Origin: Rhodoferax sp. AJA081-3
Lineage (GTDB): Bacteria > Pseudomonadota > Gammaproteobacteria > Burkholderiales > Burkholderiaceae_C
Reading direction: 5' to 3'
Assembly: GCF_017798165.1 (NCBI RefSeq)
Contig: NZ_CP059068.1
Location: 4,650,001-4,714,000 of the forward strand
Length of the DNA stretch: 64,000 nucleotides
The position numbers were made by a program, and so were the translations under genes. The notes beneath the pieces are model-generated. The model did no database searches, was not told the origin of the DNA, and worked only from the letters and a program-made list of their open reading frames with translations. Shown here piece after piece: positions 36,169 to 43,974 of the stretch; within the stretch, counting starts at the first letter, position 1, and each line of letters opens with the position of its first letter.

Positions 36169-36209
36169 AAGTGTGGCCGTAGGCAGGTGGAGGGTAAAAT
36201 TGCCCTCCT

Positions 36210-37136
36210 ATGATCAATCTTCCTGCATTTTCCATGCGGGCTGGCGCACTGATTGCAGCCAGCCTTTTTTTTGCTCCCGTGGCCTGGGGCCAAACAGCAA
36301 ACCCATCGACCGCCGCAAGCCCCGCGAGTGCCTCACCCCAGAGCGCCGAGCGGGCCAAAATCGACCGGGCCCTGAAGGAAGACGGTAACTGGTATTTCTC
36401 CTGGGGCTACAGCCGCCAGCAGTACGCGCCGACCAATATCCACGTATCCCAGCCCAGCCTGGGCAATGACTTCACGGTGAACCAGGTCGCCGGGAGCGAC
36501 TTCCCGTCGAGCATCCCCGACACACTGAGTTCACTGGTGCGATTGGACCTGACTAATCCCCAAGAGAATGTGCGGGTTGGCAGATTCATGAACCCGGAGA
36601 AGACCTTTGCCATCGAGTTTTCACTGGACCACAGCAAATACAACATCGACCTGAACCAGACTGCCAGGGTGAGTGGAACCATCAACAACCAGCCCTACAA
36701 CGCGGACATGGTTCTCAACGCGCAGAACTTCAACTACACGTTGCACAACGGGCTGAACCACATCATGCTGAATGCGGTCTGGTTGCAACATTTGTATGGA
36801 CCCGAACAACAGCCCGGTGATTTACAACTGATCAGTCGTGCTGGCGCCGGCATCTTGTTGCCGCATGCCGAGAACACGATTTTGGGTAACACCAACGAGG
36901 TAGGGCCCAAGAACGAAAACGTGTGCTGCTCCTCCAGCAAGGACTGGTGGCAGGTCAATGGCTGGACCGCCGGAGTAGAGGTGGGGCTGCGCTACAGGGT
37001 CTACAAGACGATTTACGTCGAACTGACGCAGAAATTTGCCTACGGCGCGCTCAAGGGTGTGCCGGTGTACAAGGGCACGGCGGACCACAATCTCTGGATG
37101 AGCGAGCAGGTTTTCTCGGCAGGCTTCCTGTTTTAG
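36210..37136 (+). CDS. Outer-membrane beta-barrel-like protein
   Basis: 308 residues with a signal peptide (hydrophobic GALIAASLFFAPVAW, cleavage near GQ at about 27). The remainder alternates polar and hydrophobic residues in strands (WYFSWGYSRQQ, FAIEFSLDHSKYNIDL, VEVGLRYRVYKTIYVELTQK) and ends with FSAGFLF, whose terminal aromatic residue is the usual outer-membrane targeting signature. Two adjacent Cys at about 237-238. No specific family is recognised; a porin- or OmpW-like role is possible. It is followed by the remains of a palindromic repeat. Confidence 0.7.
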   Translation: MINLPAFSMRAGALIAASLFFAPVAWGQTANPSTAASPASASPQSAERAKIDRALKEDGNWYFSWGYSRQQYAPTNIHVSQPSLGNDFTVNQVAGSDFPSSIPDTLSSLVRLDLTNPQENVRVGRFMNPEKTFAIEFSLDHSKYNIDLNQTARVSGTINNQPYNADMVLNAQNFNYTLHNGLNHIMLNAVWLQHLYGPEQQPGDLQLISRAGAGILLPHAENTILGNTNEVGPKNENVCCSSSKDWWQVNGWTAGVEVGLRYRVYKTIYVELTQKFAYGALKGVPVYKGTADHNLWMSEQVFSAGFLF

Positions 37137-37147
37137 CCCCTACCCAG

Positions 37148-37186
37148 CTAGTTAGTGGGCCGGGTGAGTGGAATAGCGAGGTAAAG
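37148..37186 (+). repeat. Left half of a palindromic repeat, split by the IS110 element
   Basis: CTAGTTAGTGGGCCGGGTGA at 37148-37167, then GCGAGGTAAAG up to 37186, where the IS begins. The complementary half resumes after the element at 38425-38483 (core GAGGAGCCCG..GGGCGGGGGACACG and arm CGGCCCGCTAACTAG). Together they rebuild a third copy of the repeat seen intact at 60735-60827 and 60888-60984. Confidence 0.75.
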
Positions 37187-37201
37187 ACACCGTTGTGAAA
37201 G

Positions 37202-38184
37202 TCAAGCGCCCATCGGCTTCAAATGGTGAGGATTGAAGGGTTTGCCCGACTTCAGCACGCCGTAGGCAATTGCCAGCAACTTGTGCATGCATGCCTCCAC
37301 GATGACCTTGCCCGGTTTGTTCTGCGCCTTCAAGCGCTGCCAGAACGCCGCTATCAGCGGGTTGTACTTGCCCGCCACCATGGCTGGGTAATACAACGCA
37401 CTCTTGAGTGCCCTGTTTCCTTGGGGGTGTGTTCCCTTGTGTTTATTCAAGGATGTTCCAGACTGGCGGATCAGCGGCGCCAAGCTGGCATAGGCAATCA
37501 GGGCTTTGACACTCTTGAAGCGCTCAGGCCTGCCAATGTAGGCCAGCAACTTAGGAATTGTCTTGTCTCCCAGGCCGGGGATCGATTCCAGAAGACCCCG
37601 GCGCTGCTTCAGATCCGGGTCGTCGTCGATGGTCTTGCGGATCTGCTCTCGCACCGCCTGGATTGATTCTTCCAATCCAAGCATCACATCCCGGATGGAC
37701 TGCTGGACCGAGGCATGCGCCACATCCAGGCGGTTGCTCTCACCCTGGAGCATCTCCTGTAGCGTATCCAGGCGCAGCACCAGGGCTTGCAGGGTGCGTA
37801 CGCCTACAGACGGGCCTCCCACAACTCGGGAGCCGTCAGCCGGCAAAACCGGGCCAGGCACTTCGCATCCCCCTCGTCAGTCTTGTTTCGCACCCCATCG
37901 GCTTCAATGAAGCGTTTGACCAGGAGCGGGTTGACCACCGATACTGCCACACCGTGGTCAAACAGGAACAGCGCCAGTGCTTCGTGGTACGCGCCGGTGG
38001 CTTCCATGCATACCTGTACTGCCTCGCCTGGCGGGATATGGGTCTGTATCCATTGCAGCAGGTGTTGGAAGCCCGACACATCGTTGGCAAACACTTTGCT
38101 GCGGTATTTACCATCCACCCTGAGCAAGGCAGCATCAAGCTTGGCCTTGCTGACATCGATTCCTACGCTCCAGATCATTGCCAT
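37202..38184 (-). pseudogene. IS110-family transposase, frameshifted
   Basis: Read 38184 to 37202. The first frame gives the RuvC-like DEDD domain: SVGIDVSKAKLDAALL, CMEATGAYHEAL, and KTDEGDAKCLARF with two catalytic Asp. It stops after PELWEARL at about 37808. The second frame continues with SVGVRTLQALVLRLDTLQ and the Transposase_20 domain (IPGLGDKTIPKLLAYIGRPE, RQSGTSLN with the candidate catalytic Ser). Adding one C in the short C run near 37812-37816 would join them as LWEAPSVGVRT, giving about 327 residues, normal for the family. The enzyme carries out recombination guided by a bridge RNA. As sequenced it is inactive, unless the shift is a sequence error. Confidence 0.85.
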
Positions 38185-38224
38185 CTCCCTTCAGATGCAA
38201 GTCTCAGCGCCGTATCCGACATGC

Positions 38225-38385
38225 ACACCCTGATATGCGGGGTCACCGCTGGCCGCATACAAACAAAATGATCCGGCCAGCGGCGCCCCAAGACACCGTT
38301 CGAGCTTCTGCGTCGAATCCGGGCAGCGCCCCAGTCTTTACCTCGGGTTTGGCTTCCCAAGGAGGAGCACGGGGTCGTCCGCTCG
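38225..38385 (-). ncRNA. Candidate IS110 bridge RNA with all four guides
   Basis: Transcribed strand is minus, so it is read from 38385 down. Left target guide 38360-38368 (plus strand AGGAGGAGC, equal to the right flank from 38425). Right target guide 38336-38345 (CTTTACCTCG, exact complement of the left flank 37177-37186). Left donor guide 38291-38300 (AGACACCGTT, equal to the element's end 37185-37194). Right donor guide 38230-38236 (CTGATAT, complement of the other end, 38420-38426). A perfect 10-bp stem (38246-38255 with 38274-38283) separates the donor guides, and CCCC 38329-38332 can pair with GGGG 38371-38374 around the target guides. Order and layout match IS621. RNA ends are estimates. 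Confidence 0.75.
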
Positions 38386-38424
38386 GGCTCCCTTTAGCGC
38401 AACGAGAGCGGATTGAACAATATC

Positions 38425-38483
38425 AGGAGGAGCCCGAAGGGCGGGGGACACGAGCGGTTTCATTCACTCGGCCCGCTAACTAG
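38425..38483 (+). repeat. Right half of the palindromic repeat split by the IS110 element
   Basis: AGGAGGAGCCCGAAGGGCG, GGGGACACGAGCGG, then the arm ATTCACTCGGCCCGCTAACTAG, which is complementary to the left arm at 37148-37174 over its outer 15 bases (one wobble position). The arm overlaps the stop codon of lspA at 38480-38482, so the hairpin probably also ended the lspA transcript. Confidence 0.75.
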
Positions 38484-39004
38484 CTCTTCCTCACCCGCAG
38501 CAGCTCGTCCAGTATCAAACAGACTGCGCCAATGCTGATGGCGCTGTCAGCCACGTTGAATGCTGGAAAGTGCCCACCGTGAAATAACGGGGCCATCCAG
38601 CTCCAGTGGAAGTCCAGGAAGTCGATCACATAGCCGTGCACCATGCGGTCAATCACATTGCCGATGGCGCCGCCCAGAATACAAGCCATGGCAAAGCTGA
38701 ACAGCTTCTGGGTCGGGTGGGCCTTCAGCATCCAGATGATCACGCCTGCGGCCACTAGGCCCAGCGCCGTGAAGAACCAGCGTTGCCAGCCCGACTCGTT
38801 GGCCAGAAAGGAAAACGCAGCGCCGGGGTTGTGCGCGCGCACGATGTTAAAAAAGCTGGTGACATAGGTGCTGTCCCCCAACTGGTAATAGCCCACGATC
38901 AGCACCTTGGTGAACTGGTCCGCCAAGATGATGATGAAGGCCAGGCCCAGCCATTGCAGCAGACTGGCGCCGGTCGATTTGCTGCCGAAAGTGGAGCGTG
39001 CCAT
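38480..39004 (-). CDS. lspA: Lipoprotein signal peptidase
   Basis: 174 residues from the ATG at 39004; earlier in-frame residues fall within the end of ileS. Four membrane helices with the conserved signal peptidase II motifs: [10 protein letters not shown] (60-69), [10 protein letters not shown] with catalytic Asp119, and FNVADSAIS with catalytic Asp153. It removes signal peptides from diacylated prolipoproteins at the inner membrane. It follows ileS by 34 bp in the ribF-ileS-lspA order standard in proteobacteria. Its stop codon lies in the arm of the palindromic repeat. Confidence 0.97.
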   Translation of the reverse strand: MARSTFGSKSTGASLLQWLGLAFIIILADQFTKVLIVGYYQLGDSTYVTSFFNIVRAHNPGAAFSFLANESGWQRWFFTALGLVAAGVIIWMLKAHPTQKLFSFAMACILGGAIGNVIDRMVHGYVIDFLDFHWSWMAPLFHGGHFPAFNVADSAISIGAVCLILDELLRVRKS

Positions 39005-39038
39005 TAAGCCTCCTGTTGAATCAGGTTGATCGAGGTAT

Positions 39039-41927
39039 TCATGCGAACCTGCGGGCTTCGCCCGCGCCAAACAGGTTGCTGGTGCAACGGCCACACAGAG
39101 TGGGGTGTGCGGCGTCGGTGCCTACGTCGTCCCGGTAGTGCCAGCAGCGCTCGCACTTTACGGCTTTCGAGGCGCTAACCCCGGCAGATAGATCACTTCC
39201 AGCTACCAAATGCATAGCAGATGTGATGAAGACGAATTTCAGGTCATCCCCCAGACTGGATAGCAGGGCGTGGTCATCGGGGTTCACCGTGAGCGCCACA
39301 TTCGCCTGCAAGGACGAGCCGACTTGGCCTTCGGCGCGCAGGGTCTCGATGTCCTTGTTGACCGTCTCACGGATCTCGCGGATGCGGCCCCACTTGGCCA
39401 GCAACGCGGTATCGGGTTCGGCAAACTGTACATAACCATCCAGGAAAATGGACAGTTTGGTTGCCTCAGGGGTTTTGCCCTCGGTTCCCAGCACAGCCCA
39501 TGCTTCTTCAGCCGTGAAGCTCAGGAAGGGCGCCATCCAGCGCAGCATGGCCTGGGTGATCTGCCATAGCGCGGTTTGTGCCGAGCGGCGAGCCTGGCTG
39601 TTGGCGGCGGTCGTGTACAGCCGGTCTTTCAGGATGTCGAGGTAGAACGCGCCCAGGTCTTCGCTGCAATAGATCTGCAGCTTGGAGACCACGGGGTGGA
39701 ACTCGTAGACCTTGTAGTGGGCCAGGATGTCGGCTTGCAACTGCGCAGCGCGCGAGAGCGCGTAGCGGTCGATCTCCAGCATCTGCTCCAGCGGAACGGT
39801 GTCCTTGGAGGGGTCAAAGTCGGAGACATTGGCCAGCAGGAACTTCAAGGTGTTGCGCACGCGCCGGTACGTGTCCACCACGCGGGCCAGGATCTTGTCG
39901 TCGATGTTCAGGTCGCCCGAGTAATCGGTCGATGCCACCCACAGGCGAGCGATTTCGGCACCCAGCTTGCTGGTCACTGTTTGCGGGTCCACCGTGTTGC
40001 CCAGCGACTTGCTCATCTTGCGGCCCTGGCCGTCGGTGGCAAAGCCGTGGGTCAGCAGGCCGCGATACGGTGCGCGGTCGTACAACGCACAACCCAACAG
40101 CAGCGAGCTGTGGAACCAGCCGCGGTGCTGGTCGTGGCCTTCCAGATACAGGTCGGCCTCGGGCCCTTCGCTGTGGAAGGGTGGGCGCGCGTAGGCATCC
40201 TTGTGGCTGCCGCGCAGCACGTGTTGGAAGGTGCTGCCGGAGTCAAACCACACTTCCAGAATGTCGGTGCTCTTGGTGTAGTTCGGCGCATCGGCCGCGC
40301 CGAGGATGTCTTCGACCGTCACGCGGCTCCAGGCCTCGATACCGCCTTTTTCGACGATGTCTGCTGCCTGATCCAGGATGGCCATGGTGTTGGGGTGCAA
40401 CTCGCCGCTGTCCTTGTGCAGGAAGAAGGGCACGGGCACGCCCCAGCTGCGCTGACGGCTGATGCACCAATCGGGCCGATTGGCGATCATGTCGCGCAGG
40501 CGGCTCTTTCCGTTCTCGGGGTAGAACTGGGTTTGTTCGATGGCGTCCAGTGCCAGTTGGCGCAGGGTTTTGGGCGCCTTGTCCTGCGTGAACACGCCCG
40601 GGCCTTCGTCCATGCGGATGAACCACTGGGCGGCGGCGCGGTAGATCACCGGCGTCTTGTGGCGCCAGCAGTGCGGGTAGCTGTGCATGATGCCCACAGT
40701 GGCCATCAGGCGGCCGGCCACCTTGAGCGCGTCCAGGATGACGGGCACAGCCTTCCAGATGTGCAGGCCACCAAACAACGGGAAGTCGGCGGCATAGCTG
40801 CCGTTGCCTTGCACAGGGTTCAGGATGTCGTCGTACTTCAGGCCGTTTGCAACGCAGGAGTTGAAGTCATCCACGCCATAGGCAGGCGACGAATGCACGA
40901 TGCCGGTGCCGTCGCCATCACTCACATAATCAGCCAGGTAGACGGGCGACAGGCGGCGATAGCCTGCATCCACGTCATACAGCGGGTGGCGGAAGGCCAG
41001 GCCGCCCAGCTTCTCTCCCTTGGTGGTGGCCAGCACGGTGCCGGTCAGACCAAAACGCTCCAGGCACTTGCCCACCAGGCTTTCGGCAAGCACCAGGCAG
41101 CCCTTGTCGGTCTGCACCAGTGCGTAGCTGAGTTCGGGGTGTGCGTTGAGCGCCTGGTTGGCGGGGATGGTCCAAGCGGTGGTGGTCCAGATTACCGCAA
41201 AGGCGGTTTGGCCAGCGGGCAGGGCGGCCAGGCCAAAGGCGGCAGCTAGCTTGCCCGCGTCATTGGTTTCAAAGGCCACGTCCAGCGTGTCGCTTTTCTT
41301 GTCCGCGTATTCGATTTCAAACTCGGCCAAGGACGAGCCGCAGTCAAAACACCAGTACACGGGCTTCAGGCCGCGGTAGACAAAACCACGCTCGATGACA
41401 CGTTTGAAGGCACGGATCTGGCCAGCCTCATTCGCGGGGTCCATGGTGCGGTAGGGGCGCTCCCAGTCGCCCAGCACGCCCAGGCGCTTGAAGTCTTCAC
41501 GCTGCTGGTCGATCTGCTCGGTCGCGTAGGCACGGCTCTTGGCCTGCATGTCGTCACGGCTCAGGTTGCGGCCATGCAATTTTTCGATGGCGTTTTCGAT
41601 GGGCAGGCCGTGGCAGTCCCAGCCGGGGATGTATTGGGCATCAAAGCCAGCGAGCTGCTTGCTCTTGACGATCATGTCCTTGAGCACCTTGTTCAGCGCG
41701 TGGCCGATGTGGAGCTTGCCATTGGCATAGGGTGGGCCGTCATGCAGCACAAACAGCGGTGCGCCAACGCGGGCATCGCGCAGGCGCTTGTAGAGGCCTT
41801 CTTCGTTCCAGGTTTTCACCCATGCCGGTTCGCGTTTGGGCAGGTCGCCGCGCATGGGGAAGGGTGTGTCGGGCAGGTTCAGGGTGCCGCGGTAGTCGAC
41901 GGGTGTAGGGGTGGTGGAGTCAGTCAT
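39039..41927 (-). CDS. ileS: Isoleucyl-tRNA synthetase
   Basis: 962 residues, full length for the bacterial enzyme. HIGH at 73-76 ([10 protein letters not shown]), the editing domain in the middle, KMSKS ([12 protein letters not shown]) in the second half, a tryptophan-rich anticodon-binding region, and a C-terminal zinc site (CERCWHY and [11 protein letters not shown]). It charges tRNA-Ile in the cytosol. The DNA at 39165-39216, encoding [20 protein letters not shown] before the zinc site, is a copy of the 60-bp dispersed repeat. It lies between ribF and lspA. Confidence 0.98.
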   Translation of the reverse strand: MTDSTTPTPVDYRGTLNLPDTPFPMRGDLPKREPAWVKTWNEEGLYKRLRDARVGAPLFVLHDGPPYANGKLHIGHALNKVLKDMIVKSKQLAGFDAQYIPGWDCHGLPIENAIEKLHGRNLSRDDMQAKSRAYATEQIDQQREDFKRLGVLGDWERPYRTMDPANEAGQIRAFKRVIERGFVYRGLKPVYWCFDCGSSLAEFEIEYADKKSDTLDVAFETNDAGKLAAAFGLAALPAGQTAFAVIWTTTAWTIPANQALNAHPELSYALVQTDKGCLVLAESLVGKCLERFGLTGTVLATTKGEKLGGLAFRHPLYDVDAGYRRLSPVYLADYVSDGDGTGIVHSSPAYGVDDFNSCVANGLKYDDILNPVQGNGSYAADFPLFGGLHIWKAVPVILDALKVAGRLMATVGIMHSYPHCWRHKTPVIYRAAAQWFIRMDEGPGVFTQDKAPKTLRQLALDAIEQTQFYPENGKSRLRDMIANRPDWCISRQRSWGVPVPFFLHKDSGELHPNTMAILDQAADIVEKGGIEAWSRVTVEDILGAADAPNYTKSTDILEVWFDSGSTFQHVLRGSHKDAYARPPFHSEGPEADLYLEGHDQHRGWFHSSLLLGCALYDRAPYRGLLTHGFATDGQGRKMSKSLGNTVDPQTVTSKLGAEIARLWVASTDYSGDLNIDDKILARVVDTYRRVRNTLKFLLANVSDFDPSKDTVPLEQMLEIDRYALSRAAQLQADILAHYKVYEFHPVVSKLQIYCSEDLGAFYLDILKDRLYTTAANSQARRSAQTALWQITQAMLRWMAPFLSFTAEEAWAVLGTEGKTPEATKLSIFLDGYVQFAEPDTALLAKWGRIREIRETVNKDIETLRAEGQVGSSLQANVALTVNPDDHALLSSLGDDLKFVFITSAMHLVAGSDLSAGVSASKAVKCERCWHYRDDVGTDAAHPTLCGRCTSNLFGAGEARRFA
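39165..39216 (-). repeat. Dispersed repeat inside ileS
   Basis: Read on the minus strand: CTATGCATTTGGTAGCTGG, about 17 bases, then CCGGGGTTAGCGCC. It fits the family consensus, slightly decayed, and is in frame just before the C-terminal zinc ligands of IleS. Confidence 0.55.
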
Positions 41928-42068
41928 GGTGGCGTGCTCAATCTAGAAATTCGGGTGGGGCCTGGCCGGCACAACAGCAGTTGCGAGGCGCAGAAGCGAG
42001 ACTCTCTTTTGGGAGGAGAGGTGACGCGGGGCAAAGTGCGTCGCTGACCATCAGGGTGGTCGGCCCGG

Positions 42069-43043
42069 TCAAATTCGGGCTGCGAACCAGGCCCGTGCGT
42101 CGTCGCAGTCCTGGTTGATGCCCTTGGTCAGGGCTTCCAGGCTGTCGTATTTCAGCTCGTCGTGTAGTTTGTGCAGCAGTTCCACACGGATGATTTTACC
42201 GTAGGCCCCCTCGGGCCCCAGCGGGGCGGGCCAATCCAGGCAGTGGGTCTCCAGCAGTACGCGTCCGCCGTTCACATCGTTCGGGTCCAGCGAGGGCCTT
42301 ACACCCAGGTTGGCCACGCCCTGGACCGGTTTGTCGGCCAGTCCATGGACGAGCACGGCAAAGATGCCGCCGGCGGCTGGTTTCCAGTGCGCAAATCGCA
42401 GGTTCAGCGTTTTGAATCCGAGTGTGCGTCCGAGCTTGCGGCCATGCACCACGTGGCCGGAGATGCAGTATGGCCGGCCCAGCAGGCGGGCTGCAGCAGC
42501 CATGTCGCCACGGCCCAGGGCTTCACGCACAGCCGAGCTGGAGACACGCAAACCATGCACTTCGTACGAATTCATGCGCGCCACGTCAAAGCCCTGAGCG
42601 TCTCCCGCCGCATCCAGAAACGCGTAGTCGCCCGCGCGTTGGGCACCAAAACGGAAGTCATCGCCCACCAGCACATACCGTGCGCCCAGACCTTGAACGA
42701 GCACCGTGTCAACAAAGGTCTGCGGTGATTGACCTGCGAGCTTGGCGTCAAAGGGCAGCACGATCGTCTGGTCCACGCCGCAGGAGGCCAGATCGTCCAG
42801 TTTGTCGCGCAAGGTGCCCACGCGTGCCGGGGCTAATTCTGGCTTCTTGAATTTGGCGGCAAAAAAATCACGCGGATGCGGCTCGAAGGTCAACACACAG
42901 CTGGGCACACCGCGTTGTTGTGCCTCGCCGCGCAACAACGCCAGCATGGCCTGGTGGCCGCGGTGCACACCGTCGAAATTGCCGATGGTCAGCGCACAGG
43001 CCGGTGCCACGCCCGGATGGTTAAAACCGCGGAAAACCTTCAT
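42069..43043 (-). CDS. ribF: Bifunctional riboflavin kinase / FAD synthetase
   Basis: 324 residues from the ATG at 43043; in-frame residues upstream are a copy of the dispersed repeat and non-coding DNA. N-terminal nucleotidyltransferase with LTIGNFDGVHRGHQAML (16-32) and VLPFDAKLAG, then the flavokinase domain with GHVVHGRKLGRTLGFKTLNL and PEGAYGKIIRVELLHKL. It converts riboflavin to FMN and FAD. It is first in the ribF-ileS-lspA operon. Confidence 0.97.
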   Translation of the reverse strand: MKVFRGFNHPGVAPACALTIGNFDGVHRGHQAMLALLRGEAQQRGVPSCVLTFEPHPRDFFAAKFKKPELAPARVGTLRDKLDDLASCGVDQTIVLPFDAKLAGQSPQTFVDTVLVQGLGARYVLVGDDFRFGAQRAGDYAFLDAAGDAQGFDVARMNSYEVHGLRVSSSAVREALGRGDMAAAARLLGRPYCISGHVVHGRKLGRTLGFKTLNLRFAHWKPAAGGIFAVLVHGLADKPVQGVANLGVRPSLDPNDVNGGRVLLETHCLDWPAPLGPEGAYGKIIRVELLHKLHDELKYDSLEALTKGINQDCDDARAWFAARI

Positions 43044-43049
43044 GGATTC

Positions 43050-43105
43050 GTTATCTTTTTGATAGCAGGCGGCGCTAGGGGTTCTAGCGTCTGAAGCCAA
43101 TTTGT
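43050..43105 (+). repeat. Dispersed repeat upstream of ribF
   Basis: GTTATCTTTTTGATAGCAGG, then AGGGGTTCTAGCGTC and an AT-rich tail. It lies in the 5' untranslated region of ribF on the opposite strand. Confidence 0.65.
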
Positions 43106-43218
43106 CACGGAAACAGGGTATATTGTGACGTAGCAGCGTGCCATGCCCACATGGCGCAGGGCTGCAGAGATGTGCATTTCCGGTGTGTGGTTGATCTAAC
43201 CGTTGCAGGAGGCGTGTT

Positions 43219-43776
43219 TTGAAAGTCTTGAAATTGTCGGCCCAGGGGCTGCCGCAGTCGTGGATTTCGCTGGAACAGGCGGTCATCCACTATGCGTCGG
43301 ATGAGGTGCGCTGGGAGTCCGGTGGTGAGGTGGCCGTGTTCCATGGCGGTCATAACGCGATCACGGGCCTGCAATCCATCATCCGCGTCAACAGCATCAT
43401 TGGCACCCGCGGTGTGCCCAATATCAACCCTTTCAATCTGCGCCCCGGTCTGACCAATGGCAAGCTGTTCGACCGTGATCGCAATGTGTGCGCCTACTGC
43501 GGCCAGCGTTTCCACGAACACGACCTGACCCGCGAACACATCATCCCCTTCGCCCAAAAGGGTGTGGACACCTGGATGAACGTCGTCACCGCCTGCCGAC
43601 CCTGCAACCACCGCAAGAGCCACCGCACACCCGAACAGGCCCATATGCCACTGCTGTACACGCCCTACGTGCCCAGCTTGTGGGAAGATTTCATATTGCG
43701 CAACCGGCGCATATTGGCCGACCAGATGGAGTTCCTGATCGCCCACGTGCCCAAGTCGTCACGCCTGCTGGCTTGA
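43219..43776 (+). CDS. HNH endonuclease
   Basis: 185 residues from a TTG start at 43219, set by a near-perfect AGGAGG six bases upstream (43207-43212). HNH domain with four-Cys zinc site: Cys91 and Cys94 (VCAYCGQRF), His107 (TREHIIPF), then Cys126 and Cys129 (ACRPCNHRK). It is a metal-dependent nuclease of the small stand-alone type; restriction, repair or mobile functions are all possible. No methylase or phage genes are adjacent. Divergent from ribF. Confidence 0.88.
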   Translation: MKVLKLSAQGLPQSWISLEQAVIHYASDEVRWESGGEVAVFHGGHNAITGLQSIIRVNSIIGTRGVPNINPFNLRPGLTNGKLFDRDRNVCAYCGQRFHEHDLTREHIIPFAQKGVDTWMNVVTACRPCNHRKSHRTPEQAHMPLLYTPYVPSLWEDFILRNRRILADQMEFLIAHVPKSSRLLA

Positions 43777-43974
43777 CATTTTTGGCGCACTACTGACCAA
43801 TTGGTTACAACTCGTTACTTTTTTGGCACGCCAATCGTCGCTTAATCGCGGCAGATGCGTCGCACACGGTTCGACTCGAAAGAGAAATGAACCACAATCC
43901 CCAGATAGCCCCCGTTTTTGAATTGCAAAGTCCGCTTCCGCGGGCCTATTTTTTGACCCCAGACAGACAGCATC

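Larger units (their letters stand above)
37187..38424 (-). mobile_element. IS110-family insertion sequence
   Basis: A 1.24-kb element with one DEDD transposase gene on the minus strand (37202-38184, frameshifted) and about 240 bases of non-coding DNA upstream of it. It lies between two AG dinucleotides (37185-37186 and 38425-38426), that is a CT core on the transposase strand, which matches the CT core described for IS621. It has no terminal inverted repeats or long target duplication, as expected for this family. Joining the flanks rebuilds a palindromic repeat, so both ends can be placed to within a base or two. Confidence 0.85.

Noticed and set aside
39576..41249. A 557-codon open frame antisense to ileS
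   Set aside because: High-GC genes leave long shadow frames; this one has no start signals, no recognisable domain and mirrors ileS codons.
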